NCBI RefSeq assembly: GCF_913777625.1
Contig: NZ_CAJYTI010000020.1
Coordinates: 372,001-436,000 of the forward strand
DNA from: an uncultured Sphingomonas sp.
GTDB lineage: Bacteria; Pseudomonadota; Alphaproteobacteria; Sphingomonadales; Sphingomonadaceae
DNA: 64,000 nucleotides
Reading direction: 5' to 3'
The stretch's first letter is position 1, and the number at the start of each line of letters is the position of its first letter. The translations under genes were made by a program, and so were the position numbers. This document shows, piece by piece, positions 43,056-51,212 of this stretch. The notes beneath the pieces were generated by a model. It did not search any database, had not been told where the DNA came from, and was given only the letters and a program-made list of their open reading frames with translations.

Positions 43056-43073
43056 ATCTGGTATAAACCAGAT
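43056..43073. promoter_or_regulatory. Operator-like palindrome upstream of the TonB receptor
   Basis: ATCTGGT-ATAA-ACCAGAT, seven-base arms around four bases. The core TGGTATAAACCA fits the TGG-N6-CCA sites of HutC-type GntR proteins. A related site lies at 43798-43813. On the minus strand it overlaps TTTATA, a possible -10 of the receptor gene. Confidence 0.7.
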
Positions 43074-43163
43074 TCGAATGACGCAGCGGTTACAGCGTGA
43101 CGGAAATTCCGCCTTTGAGCGCCAAGAGATTGATCAGGCGCAACGTTTTTCCGTTTGCGCGCC

Positions 43164-43742
43164 TCAGGCCGGCGCAGACTCGGAAGGCGCAGGCGCCGCG
43201 AGCGCTTCGAGCAGCGGGCGGTAGGACTCCAGCGGTGCCACCGGGCAGCCAATGCGCTTGCCCCAGTCGTCGAAGCGGCGGAGCAGCAGCGCGTCCTCGA
43301 AGAACGGCTCGCGTTCGAACGCCGCCACCTCCGCCGGACCCATCGGGCCGCCCTGCACCTTCAGGCTCAGCAGCGAGGCGGCACTGAGGCCGGCGACATA
43401 GTCCGGATTCACCGCGCACAGATAGCGCTTCGCGGCGACATGGAGCCGCACCGGCTCGGTGACTTGCGCCGGAAAGGCACGCGAAAGCGCCGCTGCACCG
43501 GTTTCCTCGTGCAGCGCATCGCTGCCCTCCAGCTCGGCAGCATTGCCGTCGGGATCGAGCATCCGGCCGATATCGTGGAGCAGCGCCGCCGCGATCATCG
43601 TGTCCGCACATCCCTGCTCTGCGGCAAGCTGCGCGCATTGCAGCGCATGCTGAAGCTGCGAGACATTCTCGCCATAATGCGCCTCGCCGTGCCGGGCGAA
43701 CGCCTCGAAAACCTGCGCAACCACCGGGTTCGACCGCACCAT
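43164..43742 (-). CDS. PhnZ-like HD-domain oxygenase
   Basis: A 192-residue HD-domain protein of the phosphonate-linked group. In PhnZ the di-iron ligands are His34, His58, Asp59, His80, His104 and Asp161. Here His32, His56, Asp57, His78, His100 and Asp157 occur in the same order and nearly the same spacing. Tyr and Glu of YGENVSQLQHAL also match the PhnZ gating region. PhnZ cleaves the C-P bond of 1-hydroxy-2-aminoethylphosphonate. No PhnY dioxygenase is in the window. ATG 43742 has AAGGAG six bases upstream. Confidence 0.82.
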   Translation of the reverse strand: MVRSNPVVAQVFEAFARHGEAHYGENVSQLQHALQCAQLAAEQGCADTMIAAALLHDIGRMLDPDGNAAELEGSDALHEETGAAALSRAFPAQVTEPVRLHVAAKRYLCAVNPDYVAGLSAASLLSLKVQGGPMGPAEVAAFEREPFFEDALLLRRFDDWGKRIGCPVAPLESYRPLLEALAAPAPSESAPA

Positions 43743-43797
43743 GAAGGCTCCTTCTCGGGCGGGCACCTCCCCCGCCTGTCGTCAAACTGTAGCGATA

Positions 43798-43813
43798 TTG
43801 GACTATACCAGTT
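43798..43813. promoter_or_regulatory. Second operator-like site in the divergent promoter
   Basis: TTGGACTATACCAGTT, with core TGG-ACTATA-CCA; its reverse complement TGGTATAGTCCA differs from the 43056 site in two bases. It lies between the HD gene (minus) and the phospholipase gene (plus), so one site could control both directions. Confidence 0.6.
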
Positions 43814-43844
43814 CCACTAGCTTGGTTCGGGGAGGAAGGGAACC

Positions 43845-45971
43845 ATGAATTCGATCCATCGCCGCGATCTGCTGAAGGCGGGAAGTGCCGGCGGCCTGGC
43901 ATCGCTCTGGCCGGGGCTGATCGATCGCGCGCTGGCGATTCCCGCCGCCGGCCGTACCGGCACGCTCCGCGACGTGCGCCACATCGTCGTCCACATGCAG
44001 GAGAACCGGTCGTTCGATCATTATCTCGGCATGCTGAACGGCGTGCGCGGCTTCGGCGATCCGCGCCCGCTGCGGCTGCCCGGCGGGCGCAGCGTCTGGG
44101 CGCAGCCCTCGACCGAGCATCCCGACGGCCATGTCCTCCCCTATCACGGCGATTCGCACACCAGCCGATCGTTCAAGGTCGACGGTGCCGACCAGTCGCA
44201 TGTCGAGAACATGCATATCTTCAACCGGGGCCGCTATGACCGCTGGGGCCATACCGGCGAGCTGCACAACCGCCTGCTCCATTACGGCCCGGGCGACCTG
44301 CCTTTCTATTACGCGCTCGCCGACGCCTTCACCGTATGCGACGCCTATCACTGTTCGACGATGACGCAGACCTACCCCAACCGCCTGCACCTGTTCAGCG
44401 GGTGCAACGGCGGCGGCGCGGTGGGCGGCGATCCGCAGATGCACAATTACGGCGAGGACGAGACACCCAGCGCCGACATGGCGCAGGACCAGCCGCTCCG
44501 CGCCGACGCCTATCGCTGGACCACCTATGCCGAGCGGCTGCAGGCGGCCGGCGTTCGCTGGAAGGTCTATCAGGAATACGACAATTTCGGCGACAATCTG
44601 CTCTCGGTGTTCCCGCCCTTCCGCCCTTGCGCCAAGGATTCCCCGCTCTACCAGCGTGGCCGTTCCTGGGTGAGCGAGCATAAGGACGGCCCAGACCGCA
44701 CCCGCTCGGACGGCGAGCAGCTGGTCGAGGCGTTCCGCCGCGATGTCGCCGCCGGCACGCTGCCGCAGGTCTCGTGGATCGTCACCGCCGCCGACCTCTC
44801 CGAACACCCGACCGCCGAGCCGGCCAAGGGCGAGCACGTCACCGCCAAGCTGATCGAGGCGCTGGTCGATCATCCGGCGGTGTTCGCCAGCACCGTGTTC
44901 CTGCTCGTCTATGACGAGGCGGGCGGCTTCTTCGATCACATGCCGCCGCCCGTGCCGCCGGTGGGGCGCTATCGCGGCCATTCGACCGTGCCGGTCGACG
45001 GCGAGGCCAAGGATTATGCCGGCAAGGCCCAGGCCGGCGACGAGGCGCATCCGATCGGCCTCGGCATCCGCACGCCCGCCATCATCGTCTCGCCATGGAG
45101 CCGGGGCGGGCAGGTCTGCTCGCAGTTGTTCGACCACACCTCGGTGCTGCAGTTCATGGAACGCTGCTTCGGCGTGGCCGAGCCGAACATCAGCGCCTGG
45201 CGCCGATCAGTGTGCGGCGACCTGACCAGCGCCTTCAATTTCGCCCGCCCGGACGCGCCGCCTCCATCAAGCACCCTCCCCGCCACCGACGATTTCCGCG
45301 CGCGCGTCGCCCGCTCGCACGCCGGCGTGGCGAATGCGATCCCCGCTACGCAGGCGCCGACCGCGCAGATGCCCGGCCAGCGCCCGCACCGGCCGCTGCC
45401 CTATGCGGTGGACGTGCTCGCGAGCATCACGGCGGAAGGGCAATTGCGGCTGGACTTCGTCAATCAAGGCAAGATCGGCGCGACCTTTACGGTCCACGAC
45501 AATCACGACCTTGCCGAACCCTGGCATTTCACCATCGGCGCGGGTGATCGTCACGCCGCCAGGGACTGGCGCGCCGATACGCCTCACGACCTCACCCTTC
45601 GCGGCCCGAACGGCTTCTGGCGGCGGCTGGCGGGCGGGCAGACGCCGATGCTGGACGTCGCGCTCGTCCAGCTGCCCGCGCGCGGCACCGCCGAACTGGT
45701 GCTGCGCAATCGCGGCACCGCGCCGATCACGGCGACGATCGCGATGGACCCGCGCTACCCCGTTGCCGGCGAACGGCACCGCGCGCTGGCGATCGCGCCG
45801 GGCGCGACCGTGCGCGACGCCTGGCCGCTCGCCGTCTCGGATCATTGGTATGATCTGCATGTCGCCATAACAGGCGATCCCGCGTTCCTCCGTCGCTTCG
45901 CCGGCAAGATCGAAACCGGCCGCCCCGGCCGCACCGATCCCGGCATCGGCGCGATGGAGCTGACGGCATGA
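43845..45971 (+). CDS. Tat-exported phospholipase C, phosphocholine-specific family
   Basis: A 708-residue exported hydrolase. The N-terminus HRRDLLKAGSAGG is a twin-arginine signal. The catalytic domain, near residues 40-440, has IVVHMQENRSFDHYLGMLNG, the Glu-Asn pair of the PLC/AcpA family, then DAYHCSTMTQTYPNRLHLFSG and DEAGGFFDHMPPP. Two C-terminal DUF756 beta domains follow. Family enzymes release the phosphorylated head group of phosphatidylcholine or sphingomyelin. In this operon a phosphonolipid would be a fitting substrate. The [12 protein letters not shown] precedes the ATG. First gene of the plus-strand phosphonate unit. Confidence 0.88.
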   Translation: MNSIHRRDLLKAGSAGGLASLWPGLIDRALAIPAAGRTGTLRDVRHIVVHMQENRSFDHYLGMLNGVRGFGDPRPLRLPGGRSVWAQPSTEHPDGHVLPYHGDSHTSRSFKVDGADQSHVENMHIFNRGRYDRWGHTGELHNRLLHYGPGDLPFYYALADAFTVCDAYHCSTMTQTYPNRLHLFSGCNGGGAVGGDPQMHNYGEDETPSADMAQDQPLRADAYRWTTYAERLQAAGVRWKVYQEYDNFGDNLLSVFPPFRPCAKDSPLYQRGRSWVSEHKDGPDRTRSDGEQLVEAFRRDVAAGTLPQVSWIVTAADLSEHPTAEPAKGEHVTAKLIEALVDHPAVFASTVFLLVYDEAGGFFDHMPPPVPPVGRYRGHSTVPVDGEAKDYAGKAQAGDEAHPIGLGIRTPAIIVSPWSRGGQVCSQLFDHTSVLQFMERCFGVAEPNISAWRRSVCGDLTSAFNFARPDAPPPSSTLPATDDFRARVARSHAGVANAIPATQAPTAQMPGQRPHRPLPYAVDVLASITAEGQLRLDFVNQGKIGATFTVHDNHDLAEPWHFTIGAGDRHAARDWRADTPHDLTLRGPNGFWRRLAGGQTPMLDVALVQLPARGTAELVLRNRGTAPITATIAMDPRYPVAGERHRALAIAPGATVRDAWPLAVSDHWYDLHVAITGDPAFLRRFAGKIETGRPGRTDPGIGAMELTA

Positions 45972-46035
45972 CTGCGCTGTCACAAAGGCGTCGCGCGCGG
46001 CCGCCACAGAAGCGCTCATGACACGGGGAATCGGC

Positions 46036-47328
46036 ATGCAGGCGAACGAAATCGATCGGACCGGAGCAGCGCGCTCGAGCCTTACGCTGTTCCTCGGCGG
46101 GCTGGCGGCGTTCGGCGCCTATTTCGCGATGTACGCTTTCCGCAAGCCGTTCGCCGCGGCGACCTATGCCGATGTCGCCGGCTGGCATTTCGCCATCGAC
46201 TACAAGTCGGCGCTGCTGATCGCCCAGGTGCTCGGCTATGCGCTGTCGAAGCTGGTCGGCGTACGGATCATCGCCGAGGCCGGGCGCCATGGCCGCGCGC
46301 GGATGATCCTGATGCTGATCGGCCTGTCCTGGCTGGCGCTGCTTGCCTTCGCGCTGATCCCCGCGCCGTGGAACGTCGCCTGCCTGTTCCTCAACGGCCT
46401 GCCGCTGGGGCTGATCTGGGGACTGGTGTTCAGCTATGTCGAGGGCCGGCGGGTGTCCGAACTGCTCGGCTCGATGCTCTGCGCCAGCTTCATCCTGTCC
46501 TCGGGCGTGGTGAAGTCGGCGGCGGTGCTGCTGATGCAGGCGGGGGTCGCTGAGCGGTGGATGCCGGCCACTACCGGCCTCGCCTTCGTGCCGCTGCTGC
46601 TGATCGCCCTGTGGCAGCTCGAGCGCCTGCCGCCGCCCGATGCGCGCGACGAGGCCGAACGCGTCGTCCGCGTGCCGATGCGCGCCGCCGATCGTGCCGC
46701 CTTCCTACGGTCGCATGGCGGCACGCTGGCGCTGCTGATCACCGGCTATGTGCTGCTCACCGCGCTGCGCGACATCCGTGACAATTTCGCCGCCGAGATC
46801 TGGACGGCGCTCGGCTATGGCGGCGAGGCGTCGGTCTTCTCCGCCAGCGAACTGCCCGTCGCGGTGGTGACGCTGGGCGCGCTGGCCCTGCTCGCGCTGG
46901 TGCGCGACAATCTCCGCGCGCTTTTGGCGATGCACGGCATCATCCTGCTCGGCGCGGCGCTGCTCGGCCTCTCGACCCTCGCCTTCCAGGCCGGGCTGCT
47001 CGCGCCCCTGCCCTGGATGATCATCACCGGCGCCGGGCTCTATTTCGCCTATACCCCGTTCAACGCGATGCTGTTCGACCGGATGATCGCGACGATCGGC
47101 ACCGCCGCCAATGCCGGTTTCCTGATCTACATCGCCGATGCCTCGGGCTATGTCGGCAGCGTCGCGCTGCTGCTGGTGCGCAGCCTCGGCGCGCCGGCGA
47201 TGCAGTGGCTGCCCTTCTTCGTCACCTGCAGCTATGCGACCGCGCTCGCGGTCACGCTGTTCACCCTCGTCTCGGCGCTGCATTTCCTGCGCGCGCGCCC
47301 CCGTGGAGCGTCCCATGTCCCGGCATGA
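46036..47328 (+). CDS. DUF5690 family MFS-like transporter
   Basis: A 430-residue membrane protein with about 12 hydrophobic segments of the DUF5690 group, distantly related to glycerol-3-phosphate-type MFS carriers. It has the conserved opening GAYFAMYAFRKPFAAATY and an internal FSYVEGRRVSELLGSM. The RKPF and GLPLGLIWG elements are like those of organophosphate antiporters. It would be the inner-membrane carrier of the phosphonate unit, perhaps for 2-aminoethylphosphonate. The ATG at 46036 has GGGGA upstream; 46018 is an alternative. It overlaps the next gene by 14 bases. Confidence 0.8.
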   Translation: MQANEIDRTGAARSSLTLFLGGLAAFGAYFAMYAFRKPFAAATYADVAGWHFAIDYKSALLIAQVLGYALSKLVGVRIIAEAGRHGRARMILMLIGLSWLALLAFALIPAPWNVACLFLNGLPLGLIWGLVFSYVEGRRVSELLGSMLCASFILSSGVVKSAAVLLMQAGVAERWMPATTGLAFVPLLLIALWQLERLPPPDARDEAERVVRVPMRAADRAAFLRSHGGTLALLITGYVLLTALRDIRDNFAAEIWTALGYGGEASVFSASELPVAVVTLGALALLALVRDNLRALLAMHGIILLGAALLGLSTLAFQAGLLAPLPWMIITGAGLYFAYTPFNAMLFDRMIATIGTAANAGFLIYIADASGYVGSVALLLVRSLGAPAMQWLPFFVTCSYATALAVTLFTLVSALHFLRARPRGASHVPA

Positions 47329-48436
47329 TCTCGTCATCGTCGGCGCCGGTATCGTCGGCCTTGCCCATGCGCTGGCCGCCGCCCGCCGCGGCCGGCGGGT
47401 GCTGGTGCTCGATCGCGACGCCGCCGCCAACGGCGCGTCGATTCGCAATTTCGGCTTCGTCACGGTTACGGGGCAGGGGGCGGGGCGCGTCTGGCAGCTG
47501 GCGATGCGCAGCGCGCGGATCTGGGCCGAGGTCGCGCCCGCCGCCGGCATCTCGATCCTCCAGCGCGGCCTGCTGCTCGCCGCCCACCGGGCCGAGGCGG
47601 AAGCGGTGCTCGATGCCTTTGCCGAAACCGAGATGGGCCGCGACTGCCGCCGCCTCGCCGCCGCCGAGATCGCCGCCGACTGGCCGATGCTGGTGCCGCC
47701 GCGCGCCGCGCTGTGGAGCCCGCACGACCTGCGCGTCGAATCGCGCGAGGCGATCCCCCGCCTCGCCGCCTGGCTGGCGGCCGAGCACGGCGTGACCTTC
47801 GCCTTCGGCACGGCGGTCCACGCGGTCGAGTCCGGCCGGATCGAGACGAGCCGGGGCACCGTGCATGCCGACCAGGTGATCGTCTGCCCGGGCGACGACT
47901 GGTCGACGCTGTTTCCCGCACTCTATGCCGAAGCCGGCATCACCCGGTGCAAGCTGCAGATGCTCCGGCTCGCGGCGCCGGGCTGGCGGCTCCCCTCGCC
48001 GGTGATGGGCGATCTCAGCATGGTCCGCTATCTCGGCTATGCCGCGCTGCCCCAAGCCGCTGCGCTCCGCACCCGGCTGGAGGCCGAGCCCGAGGCCGCC
48101 GCCGCGCTGGCCGACGGCATCCACCTGATCGCGGTGCAGAGCGCCGATGGCAGCCTCGTCGTCGGCGACAGCCATCACTACGCGCCGACGCCCGATCCCT
48201 TCGCCTCGGACGCGGTCGATGCCCGCATCCTTGCCGCCTATGCCGAGCTGCTCGGCAACCCGCCGGCGGTGATCGCGCGCTGGACCGGCACCTATGCTTC
48301 GGCGAGCGGCCACAGCATCGTCCGCACCCCCGCGCCCGAGGCGCGGCTGGTGGTGGTGACCAGCGGCACCGGCGCCTCGACGGCGTTCGCGCTGGCCGAA
48401 GAGACACTCGACGAAATGATGGGGGACGATTCGTGA
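47315..48436 (+). CDS. FAD-dependent amine oxidoreductase of phosphonate clusters (TIGR03364 type)
   Basis: A 373-residue DAAO-fold flavoprotein. It begins with DLVIVGAGIVGLAHALAAA (FAD Rossmann), then ASIRNFGFVTVTGQGAGRVW, which is characteristic of the phosphonate-linked TIGR03364 family, and ends with a VVTSGTGASTAFALAEE tail. Relatives act on aminoalkylphosphonates, oxidising 2-aminoethylphosphonate or its N-methyl form to phosphonoacetaldehyde. That reaction would supply PhnX downstream without a PhnW transaminase, which is absent here. It overlaps both neighbours (14 and 4 bases). Confidence 0.85.
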   Translation: MSRHDLVIVGAGIVGLAHALAAARRGRRVLVLDRDAAANGASIRNFGFVTVTGQGAGRVWQLAMRSARIWAEVAPAAGISILQRGLLLAAHRAEAEAVLDAFAETEMGRDCRRLAAAEIAADWPMLVPPRAALWSPHDLRVESREAIPRLAAWLAAEHGVTFAFGTAVHAVESGRIETSRGTVHADQVIVCPGDDWSTLFPALYAEAGITRCKLQMLRLAAPGWRLPSPVMGDLSMVRYLGYAALPQAAALRTRLEAEPEAAAALADGIHLIAVQSADGSLVVGDSHHYAPTPDPFASDAVDARILAAYAELLGNPPAVIARWTGTYASASGHSIVRTPAPEARLVVVTSGTGASTAFALAEETLDEMMGDDS

Positions 48437-49233
48437 CGCAGCCGCTCAAGGCCGTGGTGTTCGACTGGGCCGGGACGATGATCGATTTCGGCAGCCGCGC
48501 GCCGGTGGTGGCGCTGTGCCGTGCCTTCGCGGCCGAAGGCATGACGATCGAGGAGGGCGAAGCCCGCGCCGACATGGGAATGGCCAAGCGCGACCATATC
48601 CGCGCGCTGCTCGCCCAGCCCCGCGTCGCCGCGGCATGGGCCGCGCAGCACGGCGCCGCCCCCGCCGAGGCCGATGGCGACCGCATCTTCGCCGCGATCG
48701 AGCCGATGATGCGCGAGGCCGCGCGCGACTGCGCCGATCTGATCCCCGGTGCGGCCGAGGTCGCGATCTGGCTGCAGGCGGCGGGCGTGCCGGTAGGCTC
48801 GTGCACCGGCTATACCCGCGCGATGATGGCGGACATCGTGCCGCGCGCCGCCGAACAGGGCTATCGGCCGGACCTGCTGGTCTGCGCGGGCGAGACCGCG
48901 ATGGGCCGCCCCTCGCCGCTGATGCTGTGGAAGAATCTGGTCGAGTTCGGCGCCTGGCCGGCCGAGGCCTGCGTCAAGGTCGACGACGCCCCCGTCGGCA
49001 TCGCGGAGGGCCGCGCGGCCGGCGTGTGGACGATCGGCGTCGCGGCGAGCGGCAACGGCGTCGGCCTATCCGCCGCTGCGCTGGCCGCGCTGCCGGAGGA
49101 GGAGCGCGCCGCCCGGATCGCCGCCTCGGGCGGGGCGCTGCGGGCGGCGGGCGCGCATCTGGTGATCGACACCGTCGCCGACCTGCCGGAGGCGCTCCGC
49201 CGGCTGGAACTGACCGTCCCCGGCGCCGCCTGA
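48433..49233 (+). CDS. phnX: Phosphonoacetaldehyde hydrolase
   Basis: A 266-residue HAD-family enzyme that hydrolyses the C-P bond of phosphonoacetaldehyde to acetaldehyde and phosphate. The nucleophile Asp11 lies in VVFDWAGTMIDFGS. The Schiff-base lysine in DMGMAKRDHIRALL is at residue 52, matching Asp12 and Lys53 of Bacillus PhnX. The HAD motif III and acidic motif IV (CVKVDDAPVGIAEG) are intact. The start is GTG at 48433, overlapping the previous stop (GTGA). It is the terminal step of the plus-strand unit. Confidence 0.94.
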   Translation: MTQPLKAVVFDWAGTMIDFGSRAPVVALCRAFAAEGMTIEEGEARADMGMAKRDHIRALLAQPRVAAAWAAQHGAAPAEADGDRIFAAIEPMMREAARDCADLIPGAAEVAIWLQAAGVPVGSCTGYTRAMMADIVPRAAEQGYRPDLLVCAGETAMGRPSPLMLWKNLVEFGAWPAEACVKVDDAPVGIAEGRAAGVWTIGVAASGNGVGLSAAALAALPEEERAARIAASGGALRAAGAHLVIDTVADLPEALRRLELTVPGAA

Positions 49234-49306
49234 CCGGCGCGACGCCGCGATTGACGGCGGCCACCGGGCAGCTAGCATGCGGCGTCTTTTGTCCTGGGGG
49301 ATGTTC

Positions 49307-50707
49307 ATGCGTTCTTGTTTTCTTCGCGCCGCGGCGCTGCTCGCGGCGGCATCGCTCGCCCCCGCCGCCCATGCCCAGGGCCATCCCCAGGCCGAGGCGC
49401 AGGCGATGGAGCTGCTCAAGCGCGGCATCGCCTTCCGCACCGTCGCCGGGCCGGGCAACCAGACGCCCGCCTATGCCGCCTATCTGAAGCAGGCGCTGGT
49501 CGCCGGCGGCTTTGCCGACAGCGATGTCGAGATCGTGCCGATGGGCGACACCGCCTATCTCGTCGCGCGCTATCGCGGCACCGGCAAGGCCAAGGGCGGC
49601 GCCAAGCCGCTGCTGATCTCCGGCCACATGGACGTGGTGGAGGCCAAGCCCGCGGACTGGACGCGCGATCCGTTCACCGCGGTGGTCGAGAATGGCTATG
49701 TCTATGGCCGCGGCGCCACCGACATGAAATATGACGTGTCGACCATCGTCGCCACGCTGATCGACCTCAAGCGCACCGGCTTCAAGCCCGGCCGCGACAT
49801 CGTGCTGCTGCTCTCCGGCGACGAGGAGACGATGATGCGCACCGGCGCCGCCCAGGCCGATCGCTTCGCCGATGCCGAGCTGCTGCTCAACATCGACGGC
49901 GGCGGCGGCCGGCTGGACGAGGCGGGCAAGCCGCTGACTTTCGGCGTCGACGGCGCCGAGAAGACCTATGCCGATTACGCGCTGACCTTCACCAACCCGG
50001 GCGGCCATTCCTCTGCGCCGCGCAAGGACAATGCGATCTACGCGCTCGCCCATGCGCTGGAGAAGATCGAGGCGTACCAGTTCCCCGGCCAGGTGAACGA
50101 GATCACCCGCGCCAGCTGGACCGCCGCCGCCGCGCAGGCCGAGCCCGCGCGGGCGGCGATGATCCGCCGCTTCCTCGCCAACCAGGCCGATCCGGAAGCG
50201 CTCGCCGCGCTGCGCGCCGAGCCGGGGCTGGTCGGCCAGACCGGCACGACCTGCGTCGCGACGATGGCGAGCGCCGGCCACGCCACCAACGCGCTGCCCC
50301 AGCGCGCCACGGCCAACGTCAACTGCCGCATCTTCCCGGGCACGCCGGTGGAAGAGGTGCGCAAGACGCTGGAGCGCGTCGTCGGCGATCCCGGCCTGCA
50401 GATCCGCACGCTCGACAGCGGCAGCATCGCCAGCCCCGCCTCGCCGCTGCGGCCGGACGTGATGAAGGCGGTGACCGACGCCGTCCATGCCCGCTTCCCC
50501 GGCGTGCCGGTGGTGCCGGCGATGACCTCGGGCGCCAGCGATTCGATGTGGTTCCGCGCCAAGGGGGTGCCGAGCTACGCGGTGAGCCCCAAGTTCATGA
50601 AGGACAGCGACGATTTCTCGCACGGCCTCAACGAACGCACGCCGGTGAGCGAGATCGCGCCCTCGATCACCTATTATCGCAGCCTGCTCACCGCCCTCGC
50701 CCGCTAG
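49307..50707 (+). CDS. Exported M20 family metallopeptidase
   Basis: A 466-residue secreted dizinc peptidase. A signal peptide (RAAALLAAASLAPAAHAQG) is followed by M20 motifs: ISGHMDVVEA, GRGATDMKYDVST with the bridging Asp, LLSGDEETMM with the catalytic Glu pair, and GASDSMWFRAKG with the C-terminal His region at SHGLNERT. Internal dimerisation domain VNCRIFPG is present. Members cleave dipeptides, acyl-amino acids or carnosine-like substrates. In-frame ATGs at 49301 and 49307 are close; the second has better spacing from GGGGG. The stop overlaps the next convergent gene by four bases. Confidence 0.88.
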   Translation: MRSCFLRAAALLAAASLAPAAHAQGHPQAEAQAMELLKRGIAFRTVAGPGNQTPAYAAYLKQALVAGGFADSDVEIVPMGDTAYLVARYRGTGKAKGGAKPLLISGHMDVVEAKPADWTRDPFTAVVENGYVYGRGATDMKYDVSTIVATLIDLKRTGFKPGRDIVLLLSGDEETMMRTGAAQADRFADAELLLNIDGGGGRLDEAGKPLTFGVDGAEKTYADYALTFTNPGGHSSAPRKDNAIYALAHALEKIEAYQFPGQVNEITRASWTAAAAQAEPARAAMIRRFLANQADPEALAALRAEPGLVGQTGTTCVATMASAGHATNALPQRATANVNCRIFPGTPVEEVRKTLERVVGDPGLQIRTLDSGSIASPASPLRPDVMKAVTDAVHARFPGVPVVPAMTSGASDSMWFRAKGVPSYAVSPKFMKDSDDFSHGLNERTPVSEIAPSITYYRSLLTALAR

Positions 50708-51096
50708 AGCCAGCCGAGCGCGCGAAAGCTGACTGCGCCGCCGCGCGCGAGGATCAGGTGATCGACCAGCCGCACCTCCACCGGCTCCAGCGCGTGGAGC
50801 AGGCGGCGGGTGGCGGTGCGGTCGCCGCGGCTCGGGCGCGGATCGCCGCTCGGATGGTTGTGCGCCATCACCACGCCCGCCGCATCGAAGGCGAGCGCAT
50901 CGGCGACGATCTGGCGCAGCGGCAGGTCCAGCGCATCGGCGTAATCGCCGGAGACGTGCCGCATCCCGAGCAACCGCCCGTCGCCCGCCAGATAGGCGAA
51001 CCCGGCCGTTTCCGTCCGCGCCTCCGCCAATTGGCCGAACAGTGCGCGGGCGGCGGCAAAGTCGCGGATGCAAGGCATGGCGTGGAGGGTCTGCAT
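50704..51096 (-). CDS. Stand-alone JAB/MPN-domain protein, RadC-like
   Basis: A 130-residue protein with only the JAB (MPN+) domain of the RadC family. The metal motif is present as [18 protein letters not shown], the HxHPSGD signature, followed by [11 protein letters not shown]. Full-length RadC has an N-terminal helix-hairpin-helix region that is missing here. It may be a metal-dependent peptidase or isopeptidase, or a nucleic-acid-linked protein; RadC itself has no clear repair role. The stop overlaps the M20 gene end in a convergent arrangement. Confidence 0.82.
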   Translation of the reverse strand: MQTLHAMPCIRDFAAARALFGQLAEARTETAGFAYLAGDGRLLGMRHVSGDYADALDLPLRQIVADALAFDAAGVVMAHNHPSGDPRPSRGDRTATRRLLHALEPVEVRLVDHLILARGGAVSFRALGWL

Positions 51097-51212
51097 GGGA
51101 TCAGCCTGCCACCTCCGCCCACCCGTCCGAAGCGCAACACGATCCGATCCGGAGGTTCAAATCGGAGCGAAGCCGGGTGACTCCGCCCGCCCTCCCCGCT
51201 AGGCTTCCGGCC

